Source: CAVQUE01 sp046290435 (GTDB lineage Bacteria > Actinomycetota > Acidimicrobiia > Acidimicrobiales > UBA8592). Taken from it: a stretch of DNA of 64,000 nucleotides. Position 1 is the first letter of the stretch; every line of letters begins with the position of its first letter. Both the position numbers and the translations under genes were made by a program. Under the pieces are notes generated by a model, which had not been told where the DNA came from, made no database searches, and saw only the letters and a program-made list of their open reading frames with translations. The stretch lies in NCBI GenBank assembly GCA_046290435.1, contig JBKAGO010000066.1, positions 186,001 to 250,000 on the forward strand, in the 5' to 3' direction. Shown in pieces: positions 40,712 through 49,860 of this stretch.

Positions 40712-42229
40712 ATGCCCCGAACCCGTGTGTCCCGCCGCGTCCTGTCGTGTCTGGTGGTGGCCGTCTCGCTGGTCGCTGCATCGACCGTGCCCGCCGCAGC
40801 CGAGGCCGGCGACCTCGACGGCGATGGCTACGACGATCTCGCCATCGGGGTCCCCGACGAAGACCTCGGTGCCGCGCCCGATGCAGGTCTCGTCCACGTG
40901 CTCAGGGGAAGCCAGCGCGGGATACGGACGGTACGGGACGTCATCTTGACCCAGCAGAGCTTCGGTGGCGCTCCCGAACCCGCCGATCGCTTCGGTGGCG
41001 CGATCGCCTACGGCGACTTCGACGGTGACGGTCGCGACGACCTGGCTCTCGGCGCGGCGGCCGAGGATCTCTTCGGACTCCGTGACACCGGCGTCGTCCA
41101 TGTCGTGTATGGCGCGAATCGGGGCCTCGTGGGCCGCAACCAGCTGCTGTCGCAGCAGGGCAGGATCGGGGGCAAGCCGCAGGCCGGCGACTTCTTCGGT
41201 GCTGCGCTCGCGGTGGGGAACTTCAACGGGGATCGCTTCGACGACCTCATCATCGGCGTCCCCGGCAAGGATCGCCGTCGGGGCACACGCATCGCTGCCG
41301 GCGCCGTGGTCGTCGTCTACGGAGGGCCGCAGGGACTGCGCCCCTTTGGGAGTCGGCTCTTCTCCCAGACCGGGCCGGTTCTCGGTGTCCCGCAGGATTT
41401 CGACGCCTTCGGGGTCGCAGTCGCGGCCGGCGACCTGAACGGTGACGGCTTCGACGACATCGCGGTCGGCGCCCCCGGCGAGGCCATCGGCGGGCAGCCG
41501 TCGGCCGGTCAGGTGCACGTGCTGTTCGGATCGCGTCGCGGCATCCAGCCGGCGGGCAACCTCGTCGTGAGACAGAGCGATGCCGGCGGTGTCGTCGAAG
41601 CCGGCGATGCGTTCGGACGCGTGGTGGCCGTCGGCGACTTCGATGCCGACGGGACCGACGAGTTGGCCGTCTCGGCCACCGGCCAGAGCGCAGCCGCTGG
41701 AGCGGTGTCGGTGTTCGACGACGGTCCGGCATCGCCGGGCCGCACCCTGGTGCCCGGCGAGGGCACGATTCCCGGCGTCGCCGAGGCGGGGGCCGAGTGG
41801 GGCCGCAGCCTGGCGGCCGGCGACTTCAACGGCGACGGCGACGACGACCTCGCCGTCGGCGCTCCGTTCGCGACCGCCTTCGGCCGCAGCGAGGCAGGCT
41901 CGGTGACCATCATCGGTGGCGATGCCGGAGGACTCGGCGTTCCCGGTGGCTTCGTGATCACCCAGCGCGAGGTCCGGCGCACGGGGCTCGGCGCCGGCGA
42001 CCAGTTCGGCTGGGCGCTCCGTGCCGGCAACTTCGACGGCGACGATTTCGTCGACCTGGCCGTCGCCGCCCGCGGCAAGGACCGGCGCAACGCCGATGCG
42101 GGCATGGTGCACGTGCTGCCCGGGTCGAGCTCGAGCATCGATCCGTCGCGGCCCAGACACATCTGGCAGGGCATCAGCGGCATCGCCGAACGTCCCGAGA
42201 GCGGCGACCGCCTGGGCACCGGACTGTAG
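40712..42229 (+). CDS. FG-GAP (integrin-alpha-like) beta-propeller surface protein
   Basis: A 505-aa secreted protein. The signal peptide is VLSCLVVAVSLVAASTVPAA. Seven FG-GAP/VCBS-like blades follow, each with a calcium-binding loop of the form DxDGDGxDDLAIG: DLDGDGYDDLAIGVP, DFDGDGRDDLALGA, NFNGDRFDDLIIGVP, DLNGDGFDDIAVGAP, DFDADGTDELAVSA, DFNGDGDDDLAVGAP and NFDGDDFVDLAVAA. Seven blades make a closed propeller. It is probably an extracellular adhesion or polymer-binding protein. AGGAG lies upstream of the ATG. Confidence 0.85.
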   Translation: MPRTRVSRRVLSCLVVAVSLVAASTVPAAAEAGDLDGDGYDDLAIGVPDEDLGAAPDAGLVHVLRGSQRGIRTVRDVILTQQSFGGAPEPADRFGGAIAYGDFDGDGRDDLALGAAAEDLFGLRDTGVVHVVYGANRGLVGRNQLLSQQGRIGGKPQAGDFFGAALAVGNFNGDRFDDLIIGVPGKDRRRGTRIAAGAVVVVYGGPQGLRPFGSRLFSQTGPVLGVPQDFDAFGVAVAAGDLNGDGFDDIAVGAPGEAIGGQPSAGQVHVLFGSRRGIQPAGNLVVRQSDAGGVVEAGDAFGRVVAVGDFDADGTDELAVSATGQSAAAGAVSVFDDGPASPGRTLVPGEGTIPGVAEAGAEWGRSLAAGDFNGDGDDDLAVGAPFATAFGRSEAGSVTIIGGDAGGLGVPGGFVITQREVRRTGLGAGDQFGWALRAGNFDGDDFVDLAVAARGKDRRNADAGMVHVLPGSSSSIDPSRPRHIWQGISGIAERPESGDRLGTGL

Positions 42230-42412
42230 GAATACGGCCCTGTTCGGGTCACGTGATACACGTCACGTTGCGTGTTGGAATGCATTCCGGCACCATCGAG
42301 TTCAACGATCTCGACAACCTCACCGGCTCGACACCCTCCCCCCAGGTCAGAGCCGGTGACCCATACGGTGGTCTGGTCCCGCTTCCCCCGGCTGGTGACC
42401 GCCACCGAACCA

Positions 42413-42458
42413 TGCGCCCCGCCAACTGCCCCCCGGTTCGGCGGGGCGCAGAGGTTTT
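42413..42458 (+). terminator. Intrinsic terminator candidate
   Basis: TGCGCCCCGCC (42413-42423) pairs with GGCGGGGCGCA (42440-42450) around a 16-nt loop, followed by GAGGTTTTC. It lies between the FG-GAP gene and the PBP gene. From 42230 to 42412 I see nothing assignable. Confidence 0.5.
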
Positions 42459-42508
42459 CAGGGTCGGTTCCAGCCACCCGCTGGGGTGACGACACCGACG
42501 CTGCGGGG

Positions 42509-42526
42509 CCCGGTAGCGTTACCGGG
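42509..42526 (+). promoter_or_regulatory. Palindrome carrying a -10 box at the PBP start
   Basis: CCCGGTA-GCGT-TACCGGG is a perfect 7-bp-arm palindrome that contains TAGCGT (42514-42519), 9 bp before the ATG at 42529. It could be a repressor site over a leaderless promoter. Confidence 0.4.
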
Positions 42527-42528
42527 TC

Positions 42529-45162
42529 ATGCGACGTATGAGCGCCGCGCTGCGGCTCGTGATCACCATTGCTCTCGGCAGCGTCGTCGCTGCGTTCACG
42601 GTCGTTCTCGTCGCGCCGCAGCTCCAGCAGGTCGTCACCGCGGGCGAGTGGTCCCACACCGAGGTCAGCCTGAACGAGACCCCCACACGGTCACTGGTGT
42701 ACGACTCGCGCGGCAACCTGATGGCCACCTGGTTCCGCGACAACCGGTCGCCCATCGCGCTCGAGTACGTCCCCTACGAGGTGATCGAGGCGATCATCGC
42801 CATCGAGGACGCCGACTTCTATCAGCACCAGGGCATCAACCTGAAGGCCATCGGCCGGTCCATCGTCGAGAACGTCGACGCCGGTGGCATCAGCCAGGGT
42901 GGTTCGACCATCACCCAGCAGCTCATCAAGAACCTGGTCCTCACCGACGAACAGACCATCGAACGAAAGATCCAGGAGGCATCCCTGGCGGTGCGCCTCG
43001 AGGATCAGATGACCAAGGACCAGATCCTCGAGGCCTACCTCAACACGGTGTTCTTCGGATCCGGTGCCTATGGCGTGAAGGCCGCCGCCGAGGTGTACTT
43101 CGGTCTCGAGACCGCCAACGTGCCCGACGAGGAAGCGGCCGTCATCCTCGAGGAGGGCATCGGCTGGCCCGAGGCGGCGCTGCTCGCCAGCCTCATCTCC
43201 AATCCCACCGCCAACGATCCCACCCTCAATCCCGAGACGTCGCGCTATCAGCGCAGCATCGTGCTGCAACGGCTCGCCGACCTCGAGCTCATCACCCCCG
43301 AAGAGGCCGAGGAGTACAACAGCACGCCCATCCCCACCGAGCGCCAGGAGCTCACCCGACCGTCGGAGAACGACTTCTTCCTCCAGGAGGTCCGCCGCCT
43401 CCTCCTCGAGGACGAGCGGTTCCTGGGCGGCGGACCCGACTCGCGCGAAGAAACGCTCCTCGGCGGGGGCCTGCGGATCTACACCAGCTACGACCGTCGT
43501 AGCCAGCGCATGGCCGAACAGGCCCGCACCCAGGTGCTGCGGGGCCAGGACCCCAACAACCCGCTCGTCCCGTACGACTACACGATGTCGATCGCGGCCA
43601 TCGATCCCGCCAACGGCGCAGTGCGGGCGATGCTCGGCGAGCGGCGTCGGGTCGGCAACCGCGACCGCAACTACAATCTGGCCCTCGACGGGGCCCGACA
43701 ACCCGGCTCGTCGTTCAAGACCTTCACGCTGGTCGCGGCGCTCCGGGAAGGCATCCAGACCAACGACCAGGTCAACGGTCAGGGTCCGTGCCGGTTCGAC
43801 AACCCGAGCGACCCGCGCGGCTACGACGAGTTCGAGAACTTCGCCAACTCGCGTGGCGGCGTCACGACGATCACGTCGCTGACCACGTCGTCGTCCAACT
43901 GTGGCTACGTGCGGATCGCGGATCTCGCGGGGCTCGACAAGGTCATCGAGACGACTCGCCTGCTCGGTGTCGACACGTCGCGGATGCAGGAGTTCCGTTC
44001 GCTGACCCTCGGTGCGTTCGAGGTCACGCCAATGGACATGGCCGAGGCATACGCCACCATCGCCTCGGGTGGCATCCATCACGAGCCGTACTTCATCGAG
44101 CGCATCGAGGACCGCAACGGCAACGTCATCTACGACCGCAAGGACGATCCCCGCTACCAGGGCACACGGGTGATCAGCGAAGAGATCGCCTGTTGGACGA
44201 CGCAGGCCCTGGCCGCGAACGTCACCGGTGGTACCGGCACCGGTGCATCGCTGCCCACCCAGGTCTCGGCCGGCAAGACCGGCACCGCCGAGGAGTTCCG
44301 CGATGCGTGGTACGTCGGGTTCACTCCACATCTCGCCACCGCGGTGTGGATGGGCAATCCCGACACCAACGAGGATCAGATGTTGGGGATCGGGGGTCTG
44401 GGCAGCGTGACCGGTGGGTCGTTCCCTGCGCAGGCCTTCCGGGTCTTCAACACCGCCTATCACGAGCGGTTGGATCCCGAGCCGTTCCCCAGCTGTCCCG
44501 GGTTCGCCCGTGCCGGCAAGTTCCAGAAGCTCGAGGGCGATGTGCCCATCGGCAACAGTCCGTGCCCGGCGGATTCGATCGTCCTGAGCATCAACGGCGA
44601 GCGCCAGGCATGTCGCCCCGACGTTCCCGATCGGGCCGAGCCCTGCGGCGACTCGGGCTTCATCGACGACAACAACCAGCCGGTACCGCTGTACTGCATC
44701 GAGCGTCCCACCGGCGGCGATGACGACGGCGGCGATGATGACGATGGCGCCGCCGATGGTGATGGCGGCGGCGGTGACGGCGGTGGTGGCGACGGCGGCG
44801 GGGCCGATGGTGGTGCTGCTGATGGCGGCGGCGACGGTGGCGCTGGCGGCGGCGATGGTGGCGATGGCGGTGCTGCCGATGGCGGTGGTGGCGATGGTGG
44901 TGGTGGCGATGGTGGCGCGGCCGACGGTGATGGTGGCGCGGCCGATGGCGGCGCGGCTGATGGTGGCGCGGCTGATGGTGGCGCGGCTGATGGTGGCGCG
45001 GCTGATGGTGGCGCGGCTGATGGTGGCGCGGCCGACGGTGGCGCGGCCGACGGTGGTGGTGGCGCCGATGGTGGCGCCGATGGTGGCGGCGGCGGCGGTG
45101 GTGGTGGCGGCGGCGATGGCGGTGCGGCTGACGACGGCGAGGCCGACGATTCCGGGCTGTGA
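42529..45162 (+). CDS. Class A penicillin-binding protein (bifunctional) with Gly/Ala/Asp-rich tail
   Basis: An 877-aa membrane-anchored peptidoglycan synthase. After an N-terminal helix, the GT51 transglycosylase has EDADFYQHQGINLKAIGRSI, GGSTITQQLIKN and RKIQEASLAVRLE. The transpeptidase has SxxK in RQPGSSFKTFTL, SxN in TTSSSNCGYVR and KTG in VSAGKTGTAEEF. It polymerises and crosslinks peptidoglycan outside the membrane. The last 146 residues are almost only Gly, Ala and Asp, encoded by tandem 15-bp and related repeats. Such a long acidic, flexible tail is unusual. Confidence 0.93.
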   Translation: MRRMSAALRLVITIALGSVVAAFTVVLVAPQLQQVVTAGEWSHTEVSLNETPTRSLVYDSRGNLMATWFRDNRSPIALEYVPYEVIEAIIAIEDADFYQHQGINLKAIGRSIVENVDAGGISQGGSTITQQLIKNLVLTDEQTIERKIQEASLAVRLEDQMTKDQILEAYLNTVFFGSGAYGVKAAAEVYFGLETANVPDEEAAVILEEGIGWPEAALLASLISNPTANDPTLNPETSRYQRSIVLQRLADLELITPEEAEEYNSTPIPTERQELTRPSENDFFLQEVRRLLLEDERFLGGGPDSREETLLGGGLRIYTSYDRRSQRMAEQARTQVLRGQDPNNPLVPYDYTMSIAAIDPANGAVRAMLGERRRVGNRDRNYNLALDGARQPGSSFKTFTLVAALREGIQTNDQVNGQGPCRFDNPSDPRGYDEFENFANSRGGVTTITSLTTSSSNCGYVRIADLAGLDKVIETTRLLGVDTSRMQEFRSLTLGAFEVTPMDMAEAYATIASGGIHHEPYFIERIEDRNGNVIYDRKDDPRYQGTRVISEEIACWTTQALAANVTGGTGTGASLPTQVSAGKTGTAEEFRDAWYVGFTPHLATAVWMGNPDTNEDQMLGIGGLGSVTGGSFPAQAFRVFNTAYHERLDPEPFPSCPGFARAGKFQKLEGDVPIGNSPCPADSIVLSINGERQACRPDVPDRAEPCGDSGFIDDNNQPVPLYCIERPTGGDDDGGDDDDGAADGDGGGGDGGGGDGGGADGGAADGGGDGGAGGGDGGDGGAADGGGGDGGGGDGGAADGDGGAADGGAADGGAADGGAADGGAADGGAADGGAADGGAADGGGGADGGADGGGGGGGGGGGDGGAADDGEADDSGL
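44720..45155 (+). repeat. Low-complexity GGN/GCN/GAN repeat coding for the PBP tail
   Basis: A 15-bp unit GATGGTGGCGCGGCT recurs head-to-tail from about 44941 to 45055. Looser GGTGGCGAT-type triplets lie on both sides. It encodes repeats of Asp-Gly-Gly-Ala-Ala. Confidence 0.9.
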
Positions 45163-45175
45163 CACACTCACACCC

Positions 45176-45205
45176 ATGCCCCCGTCGATGAACCGCACCG
45201 CGTGA
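45176..45205 (+). CDS. Possible leader mini-ORF
   Basis: ATG at 45176 opens a 9-residue frame (MPPSMNRTA). Its TGA overlaps the GTG of the next gene (GTGA). It begins 14 bp after the PBP stop. It could couple translation into the zinc-ribbon gene; chance is not excluded. Confidence 0.3.
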   Translation: MPPSMNRTA

Positions 45206-45927
45206 ACGCCGACCCCGCAACCCTCAAGATCCTTCTCGGGGTCCAGGAGCTCGACCGTCGGCTCGATCGCCTCGCCCACGATCGCACCACGTTGCCCGAG
45301 CTCACCTCGATCGCCGAGATCGACCAGCGGCTGGCCGCCCTCGACGCCGAGGCCGCCGAGGTCGAAGCGAGACGTCACGAGCTCGGCCGCGAGCAGAAGC
45401 GCCACGAGGACGAGGTCGCCCTCATCGAGGACCGCATCGCCAAAGAGGACGCGAAGCTCTACAGCGGCAGTGTCACGGCCTTGAAGGAACTGCAGGCCCT
45501 CCAGGACGAGATCGCAGCCTTGAACGCTCGGCGCAGCACCGTCGAGGACCACGTCCTCGAGGTCATGGAAGCCATCGAACCCGTCGATGCCGAGCTCGCA
45601 GCCATCGCTGGGCGGCGCGACGCACTCACCACCGAGCGGGCCGGCTTCGAGGAGACAGTCGAGGTCCGCCGCTCCGAGATCGACGCCGAGGCCGAGAGCG
45701 TGCGTACCCAGCGGGTCGACCACGTGGCCCAACTCGACGCAGACCTCCTCGCCGAGTACGAGCGGTTGCGGGCCCGCCCGGGCCAGGTCGGTGTCGCCCG
45801 GCTGGTCGGCACGACGTGCCACGGCTGCCACCTCGACCTCTCTGCCGTCGAGGCCGACCGTCTGAAGAAGCTTCCCGCCAACGATCTCGTCCACTGCGAC
45901 GAGTGCGGCTGCATCCTGGTGCGCTGA
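45202..45927 (+). CDS. Coiled-coil zinc-ribbon protein, Rv2229c-like
   Basis: A 241-aa protein. A long antiparallel coiled coil (about residues 10-190, rich in Glu/Ala/Arg) is followed by a C4 zinc ribbon, CHGCHLDL near 210 and CDECGCIL at the end. This is the CT398/Rv2229c layout conserved in Actinobacteria. Its role is unsettled; nucleic-acid or secretion-apparatus binding has been suggested for relatives. It lies upstream of a membrane protein gene and a histidine phosphatase gene in the same direction. Confidence 0.88.
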   Translation: MNADPATLKILLGVQELDRRLDRLAHDRTTLPELTSIAEIDQRLAALDAEAAEVEARRHELGREQKRHEDEVALIEDRIAKEDAKLYSGSVTALKELQALQDEIAALNARRSTVEDHVLEVMEAIEPVDAELAAIAGRRDALTTERAGFEETVEVRRSEIDAEAESVRTQRVDHVAQLDADLLAEYERLRARPGQVGVARLVGTTCHGCHLDLSAVEADRLKKLPANDLVHCDECGCILVR

Positions 45928-45942
45928 GCACACCCTGCCGCC

Positions 45943-46443
45943 ATGTTCTTCTGGTTCATCGGTTGCAGCGTCCTGATCGTCGCGTGGGTCTTCGCGAGCC
46001 CCGCCATCGACTACCGCCTCGTTGCGCTCGGATCGGTCCTGCCGGTCATCGAGCTCTTCTTCGACGGCCCCTGGTTCCTGCACACTCTCCTCGCTCCGGT
46101 GGCGGTGATGACCGCGGTGATGGTCGTGTTGCAGGGACGACGTCTGCAACAGCGCCGGTGGCTGGGCATCCCCATCGGCATGTTCTTCTATCTGGTGCTC
46201 GACGGTGGCTGGACCCGCACCGAGCTGTTCTGGTGGCCTGCTCTGGGCACGACGATCGACGACGCCGACCTCCCGGCATGGGACGCTGTCGGGGTGACGC
46301 TGCTGAAGGAGGCGATCGGTATCGTGGCGCTGGCCTACACCGTCCGCCGCTTCGGCCTGACCGACCCGGCCGCACGGCGGGACCTGATCCGCACCGGCCG
46401 CCTCCCGCGTGCCTCGATGTCGGCGACACCGCCCACATGCTGA
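45943..46443 (+). CDS. Polytopic membrane protein of unknown function
   Basis: A 166-aa protein with about four membrane segments (MFFWFIGCSVLIVAWVF, LVALGSVLPVIELFF, TLLAPVAVMTAVMVVLQ, LGIPIGMFFYLVLDGG). The conserved-looking polar residues Asp-Gly and His in FFDGPWFLHTLLAP recall membrane-bound metal-dependent hydrolases of the DUF457 type. That link is weak. It overlaps the next gene by 7 bp. Confidence 0.65.
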   Translation: MFFWFIGCSVLIVAWVFASPAIDYRLVALGSVLPVIELFFDGPWFLHTLLAPVAVMTAVMVVLQGRRLQQRRWLGIPIGMFFYLVLDGGWTRTELFWWPALGTTIDDADLPAWDAVGVTLLKEAIGIVALAYTVRRFGLTDPAARRDLIRTGRLPRASMSATPPTC

Positions 46444-47039
46444 TCACCCTCGTGCGCCACGGCCGCACCGTGGCCAACGCCGGCGGGCTCCTGCAGGGGC
46501 GCGTCGACAATCCCCTCGACGACGTCGGTCGTCGCCAGGCGCGGGCCGCCGCGGCGATGGTCGGCCCGGTCGATGCCGTCATCACGAGTCCGCTCGTACG
46601 AGCAGCCGAGACTGCCGCAGCGTTCGTCAGCGCCGAGGGCGTGGTCAGCGACGACCGATGGCTCGAGCTCGACTACGGCGAATGGGACGGCCGTCCCGTG
46701 GCCGACGTACCCGCCGACACGTGGAGCCTCTGGCGCCAGGATCTGACCTTCCGGCCGCCCGGTGGCGAGAGCCTGGACGAGCTCGGGAGGCGCATCCGCG
46801 GCGCACTCGACGACCTCGTCGCAGCCCCGCCCGGCGACCACGTCGTGGTGGTCACCCACGTGTCGCCCATCAAGGCGGCGGTCGCCTGGGCGCTGGGTGT
46901 GGGCGACGAGGTCGGGTGGCGCACCTACCTCGACACGGGGTCGATCACCCGGCTGCGGATCGAGGGTCGTCGCTCGCTGACGGCGTTCAACGTGGTCCCG
47001 GTGGTCGACGCCACGCCGGAGCCGGAGGCGAGCGCATGA
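46437..47039 (+). CDS. Histidine phosphatase family protein (phosphoglycerate-mutase-like)
   Basis: A 200-aa protein. The RHG motif LVRHGRTVANAGG is at residue 5, the second pair is in ITSPLVRAAETA near 52 and ELDYGEWDG near 78. The late His is in VVVTHVSPIKAAV near 140. It forms a phosphohistidine intermediate and dephosphorylates a small molecule or cofactor precursor. The substrate is unknown. It overlaps both neighbours (7 bp and 4 bp), so it is part of one operon ending in malQ. Confidence 0.9.
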   Translation: MLITLVRHGRTVANAGGLLQGRVDNPLDDVGRRQARAAAAMVGPVDAVITSPLVRAAETAAAFVSAEGVVSDDRWLELDYGEWDGRPVADVPADTWSLWRQDLTFRPPGGESLDELGRRIRGALDDLVAAPPGDHVVVVTHVSPIKAAVAWALGVGDEVGWRTYLDTGSITRLRIEGRRSLTAFNVVPVVDATPEPEASA

Positions 47040-48976
47040 CCACATCCGAGGAACTGCGCCGCACCGCACGGCGCCGGGGCATCGAGACTCGTTGGCGCGA
47101 CACCAAGAAGGTCTGGAACGACGTCTCCGACGACACGCTGCGAGCGCTGCTCGAGGTCCTCGGCCCGGAACCCGAACCGGCTCCGGTGCCGCCGATCGTG
47201 GTCACCGCCGACGGCCGCTCGGCGGCGATCGACGTGTCCGGCACGGCCGGCGATGTCGCCGTCGCCGTCGACGAACGCAGCCACGTCACAGGAGCCGATG
47301 CCACGATCGCGGTTGCCGTGGCCGGCGATCGGATCACCCTGACGGGTCTGCCCGTCGGCCGCCACCTCCTCGACGTCGGCTTCGCCGACGGTTCGTCTGC
47401 CCGCTGCACCGTCATCGTGGCGCCGCCGCAGAGCCTCGCCTCGCCGCGGGGCTCGTCGTCGGTGTTCGTGCCCACCTATGCGCTGCACCGCCCCGCCCGC
47501 GGCCACGGCGCCGGCGATCTCGCCGACCTCGATGCGCTGGCCGCAGGCCTTGCGGGCCACGGTGTCGACGTCGTCACCATCCTGCCGATCCACCCCATGT
47601 TCTGTGGCGATCGGCCGTTCGACCCCAGCCCGTACTCGCCGGTCACCCGGCTGCACTGGAGCGAGCTCGTCGCCGACCTCAGCGGCCTCCCCGGACCCGA
47701 CGGATCGCCGGCGTTCGACGACGCAGCCCGCCGGCGCGCCGCCGAGCTCGCCGCGGCGCCTCTGATCGACTGGCGCGGCGTCGCCGGACTCGTCCACGAC
47801 GTCCTCGATCGAGCGCTGTCGGTGCCGGCGATCGCCGCCGATGTGGCCGCCTTCGCTGCCGCCGAGCCCGACGTCGTCGACTACGCCCGTTTTCGGGCCC
47901 ACGTGGCCCGTACCGGGGCCCCGCCGGCGCACGACACCTGTCTCGATCAGGACATCGCCGACCCGGCGGTCGGGCGTCACGTGCTCGGGCAGCTGGTGGT
48001 GCGTCGACAGCTCGACGAGCTCGGCGAGACGCTGGGTCGGCGCGGTCAGCTCCTGGCGTTGGACCTGCCGGTCGGCAGCCACCCCGCCGGGCACGAGGCC
48101 TGGCAGCGCCACCGCTCGTTCGCGCTCGGAGCCGCCGTCGGCGCGCCACCCGACGACTTCTTCGTCGGTGGGCAGAACTGGGGTTTCCCCCCGCTGCATC
48201 CCGAACACGCCCGCGCCGACGGCCACCAGGTGTGGCACGACGTCATCGACGCCGTCGCCCGGCGCTGCGGGCTCCTGCGTATCGATCACGTCATGGCACT
48301 GCATCGCCTGTGGTGGATCCCCGACGGCGCCGCCGCCACCGACGGGGCCTACGTGCGTTTCCGGCCCGACGAGCTGTGGGCCACCGTCGCGACCACCTCG
48401 GTGCTGCGCGACACCATCGTCGTCGGCGAGGACCTCGGTACCGTCCCCGACGAGGTCACCGAGGCCCGCCGGTCGTGGGCGGTGCTGGGCATGTACGAAG
48501 AGCAGTTCACCGCCGACCGCCCCGAGCCGGACGAGCTCCCCGAGGTGCCCGACGATGTGGTCGCAGGCGTCCGCACCCACGACATGATGCCCTTCGCGGC
48601 GTTCGCCACCGGTAGCGACATCGAGCTGCGGGCCTCGCTCGGTATCGCCGCCCCCGACGGCTCGGGTGCGCTCGATCGTGCGACACGGTTGTCGGCGTGG
48701 CGTCGCCTGCTCGCCGACGAACTCGGTCACGCCGTCGACGACGACCCCGTGGCGCTCCTCGCTGCGGCGCTCGAACGTCTCGGTGTATCCGATGCGGCCA
48801 TCGTCGTCGCCGACATCGACGACCTCACCGGCATCGTGATGCCGCACAACGTGCCGGGCGTGCCGTCCTATCCGGGGGCCTGGAGCCGGCGCACCGCTCG
48901 CGACGTCGAGGGGCTGCTCGCCGATCCGCAGATGACCGAGCTGCTGGGTGTCCTGGCCGAAGCCCGCAGGCGCTGA
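47036..48976 (+). CDS. malQ: 4-alpha-glucanotransferase
   Basis: A 646-aa GH77 amylomaltase. It has an N-terminal beta domain as in actinobacterial MalQ, then the barrel: LPIHPMFCGDRPFDPSPYSP, LALDLPVGSHPAGHEAW, FVGGQNWGFPPLHPE, LLRIDHVMALHRLWWIP (nucleophile Asp region), and IVVGEDLGTVPDEV (acid/base Glu). It transfers maltodextrin segments between glucans in the cytoplasm. The ATG at 47036 overlaps the stop of the phosphatase gene. Confidence 0.93.
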   Translation: MTTSEELRRTARRRGIETRWRDTKKVWNDVSDDTLRALLEVLGPEPEPAPVPPIVVTADGRSAAIDVSGTAGDVAVAVDERSHVTGADATIAVAVAGDRITLTGLPVGRHLLDVGFADGSSARCTVIVAPPQSLASPRGSSSVFVPTYALHRPARGHGAGDLADLDALAAGLAGHGVDVVTILPIHPMFCGDRPFDPSPYSPVTRLHWSELVADLSGLPGPDGSPAFDDAARRRAAELAAAPLIDWRGVAGLVHDVLDRALSVPAIAADVAAFAAAEPDVVDYARFRAHVARTGAPPAHDTCLDQDIADPAVGRHVLGQLVVRRQLDELGETLGRRGQLLALDLPVGSHPAGHEAWQRHRSFALGAAVGAPPDDFFVGGQNWGFPPLHPEHARADGHQVWHDVIDAVARRCGLLRIDHVMALHRLWWIPDGAAATDGAYVRFRPDELWATVATTSVLRDTIVVGEDLGTVPDEVTEARRSWAVLGMYEEQFTADRPEPDELPEVPDDVVAGVRTHDMMPFAAFATGSDIELRASLGIAAPDGSGALDRATRLSAWRRLLADELGHAVDDDPVALLAAALERLGVSDAAIVVADIDDLTGIVMPHNVPGVPSYPGAWSRRTARDVEGLLADPQMTELLGVLAEARRR

Positions 48977-49059
48977 GGTCGCGGGGTGCGATCAGCGCTG
49001 GGTCCGTCGAGTTCACCCGCTGGTCACCTGGCACGTACGGCGACGTCGGTCGGGCCCGG

Positions 49060-49065
49060 TACGGT
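49060..49065 (+). promoter_or_regulatory. Putative -10 box (TACGGT) of the phosphatase gene
   Basis: TACGGT lies 6 bp before the GTG at 49072. Confidence 0.5.
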
Positions 49066-49071
49066 GCGCCC

Positions 49072-49812
49072 GTGACCACCATCGATCAGCAGGCCCTCCT
49101 CGAGGGCTGCGCAAACTTCCGTGATCTCGGCGGGCTTCCCGTACCGGGTGTCGGCGCCACCGTCGCCGGCAGGCTCTACCGCAGCGACTCGCTCCATCGC
49201 CTCACCCCAGCCGACATCGTCCGCTGCGCCGACGAGCTGGGTATCGGCCTGGCCATCGATCTGCGCAGCGACCACGAACTCGAGCTCGTCGGCACCGCCC
49301 CGGTGGTCGAAGGGATGACCCTCGCGCACGTGCCCACCGTCGATGCCACGATGCAGGCCCCGATGGAACACGCCGATGCGACCTCCATCGTCGAGGGGTA
49401 CCGGCTGATGCTCGATCAGTCGAGGGCCAATCTGGCCCGGGCGCTGGACACCCTGGGGTCGAACCCGGCGCCTGCGGTCTTCTTCTGCATGGCAGGCAAG
49501 GACCGCACCGGGCTCCTGGCCGCATTGGCCCTGGGCCTCGCCGGTGTCGAGCGCGACGCCATCGTCGACGACTACGCCCGCACCACCGCGGCGATGCCGG
49601 CGATCATCGCCCGGATCGAGGCCGAGCAGCCCGGTGCCGCCGACCGCTGGGAGCACCTGGCCGCCGACGTCTTGTCGGCGCTGCCCCGGACCATGGCCGA
49701 CACCCTGGAGCTCCTCGACACCGAACACGGTGGCATCGAGGCCTATGTGCGCGGCGCCGGTCTGACCGATGCTGCCATCGACGGCATCCGCAGTCGCCTG
49801 CTCGAACCCTGA
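49072..49812 (+). CDS. Tyrosine-phosphatase-family protein (PtpB/DSP-like)
   Basis: A 246-aa protein. It opens with GCANFRDLGGLPVPG, the typical N-terminus of this bacterial family (Y_phosphatase3). The active-site loop FFCMAGKDRTGLLAAL near residue 141 is a C-x5-R motif in which the usual His before Cys is Phe. RSDHELELVG follows the family. It likely removes phosphate from tyrosine or phosphoinositide substrates. It is expressed from its own leaderless promoter. Confidence 0.88.
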   Translation: MTTIDQQALLEGCANFRDLGGLPVPGVGATVAGRLYRSDSLHRLTPADIVRCADELGIGLAIDLRSDHELELVGTAPVVEGMTLAHVPTVDATMQAPMEHADATSIVEGYRLMLDQSRANLARALDTLGSNPAPAVFFCMAGKDRTGLLAALALGLAGVERDAIVDDYARTTAAMPAIIARIEAEQPGAADRWEHLAADVLSALPRTMADTLELLDTEHGGIEAYVRGAGLTDAAIDGIRSRLLEP

Positions 49813-49860
49813 CCCAGGGGGTCGGACCCGGTTTCCGAACGCTCCGTGCGCTGCGCCGGA

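Noticed and set aside
44941..45055. CRISPR or satellite repeat
   Set aside because: 15-bp units lie in frame inside a real gene and encode Asp-Gly-Gly-Ala-Ala.
42691..46149. Open frame of 1152 codons on the minus strand opposite the PBP and zinc-ribbon genes
   Set aside because: Shadow frame. The plus-strand genes carry full catalytic motifs; the minus translation is low-complexity Val/Gly/Thr text.
46409..47035. Plus-strand N-terminal extension of malQ
   Set aside because: It overlaps the histidine phosphatase gene in another frame and is Arg-rich. The ATG at 47036 overlaps the preceding stop as expected for a coupled gene.
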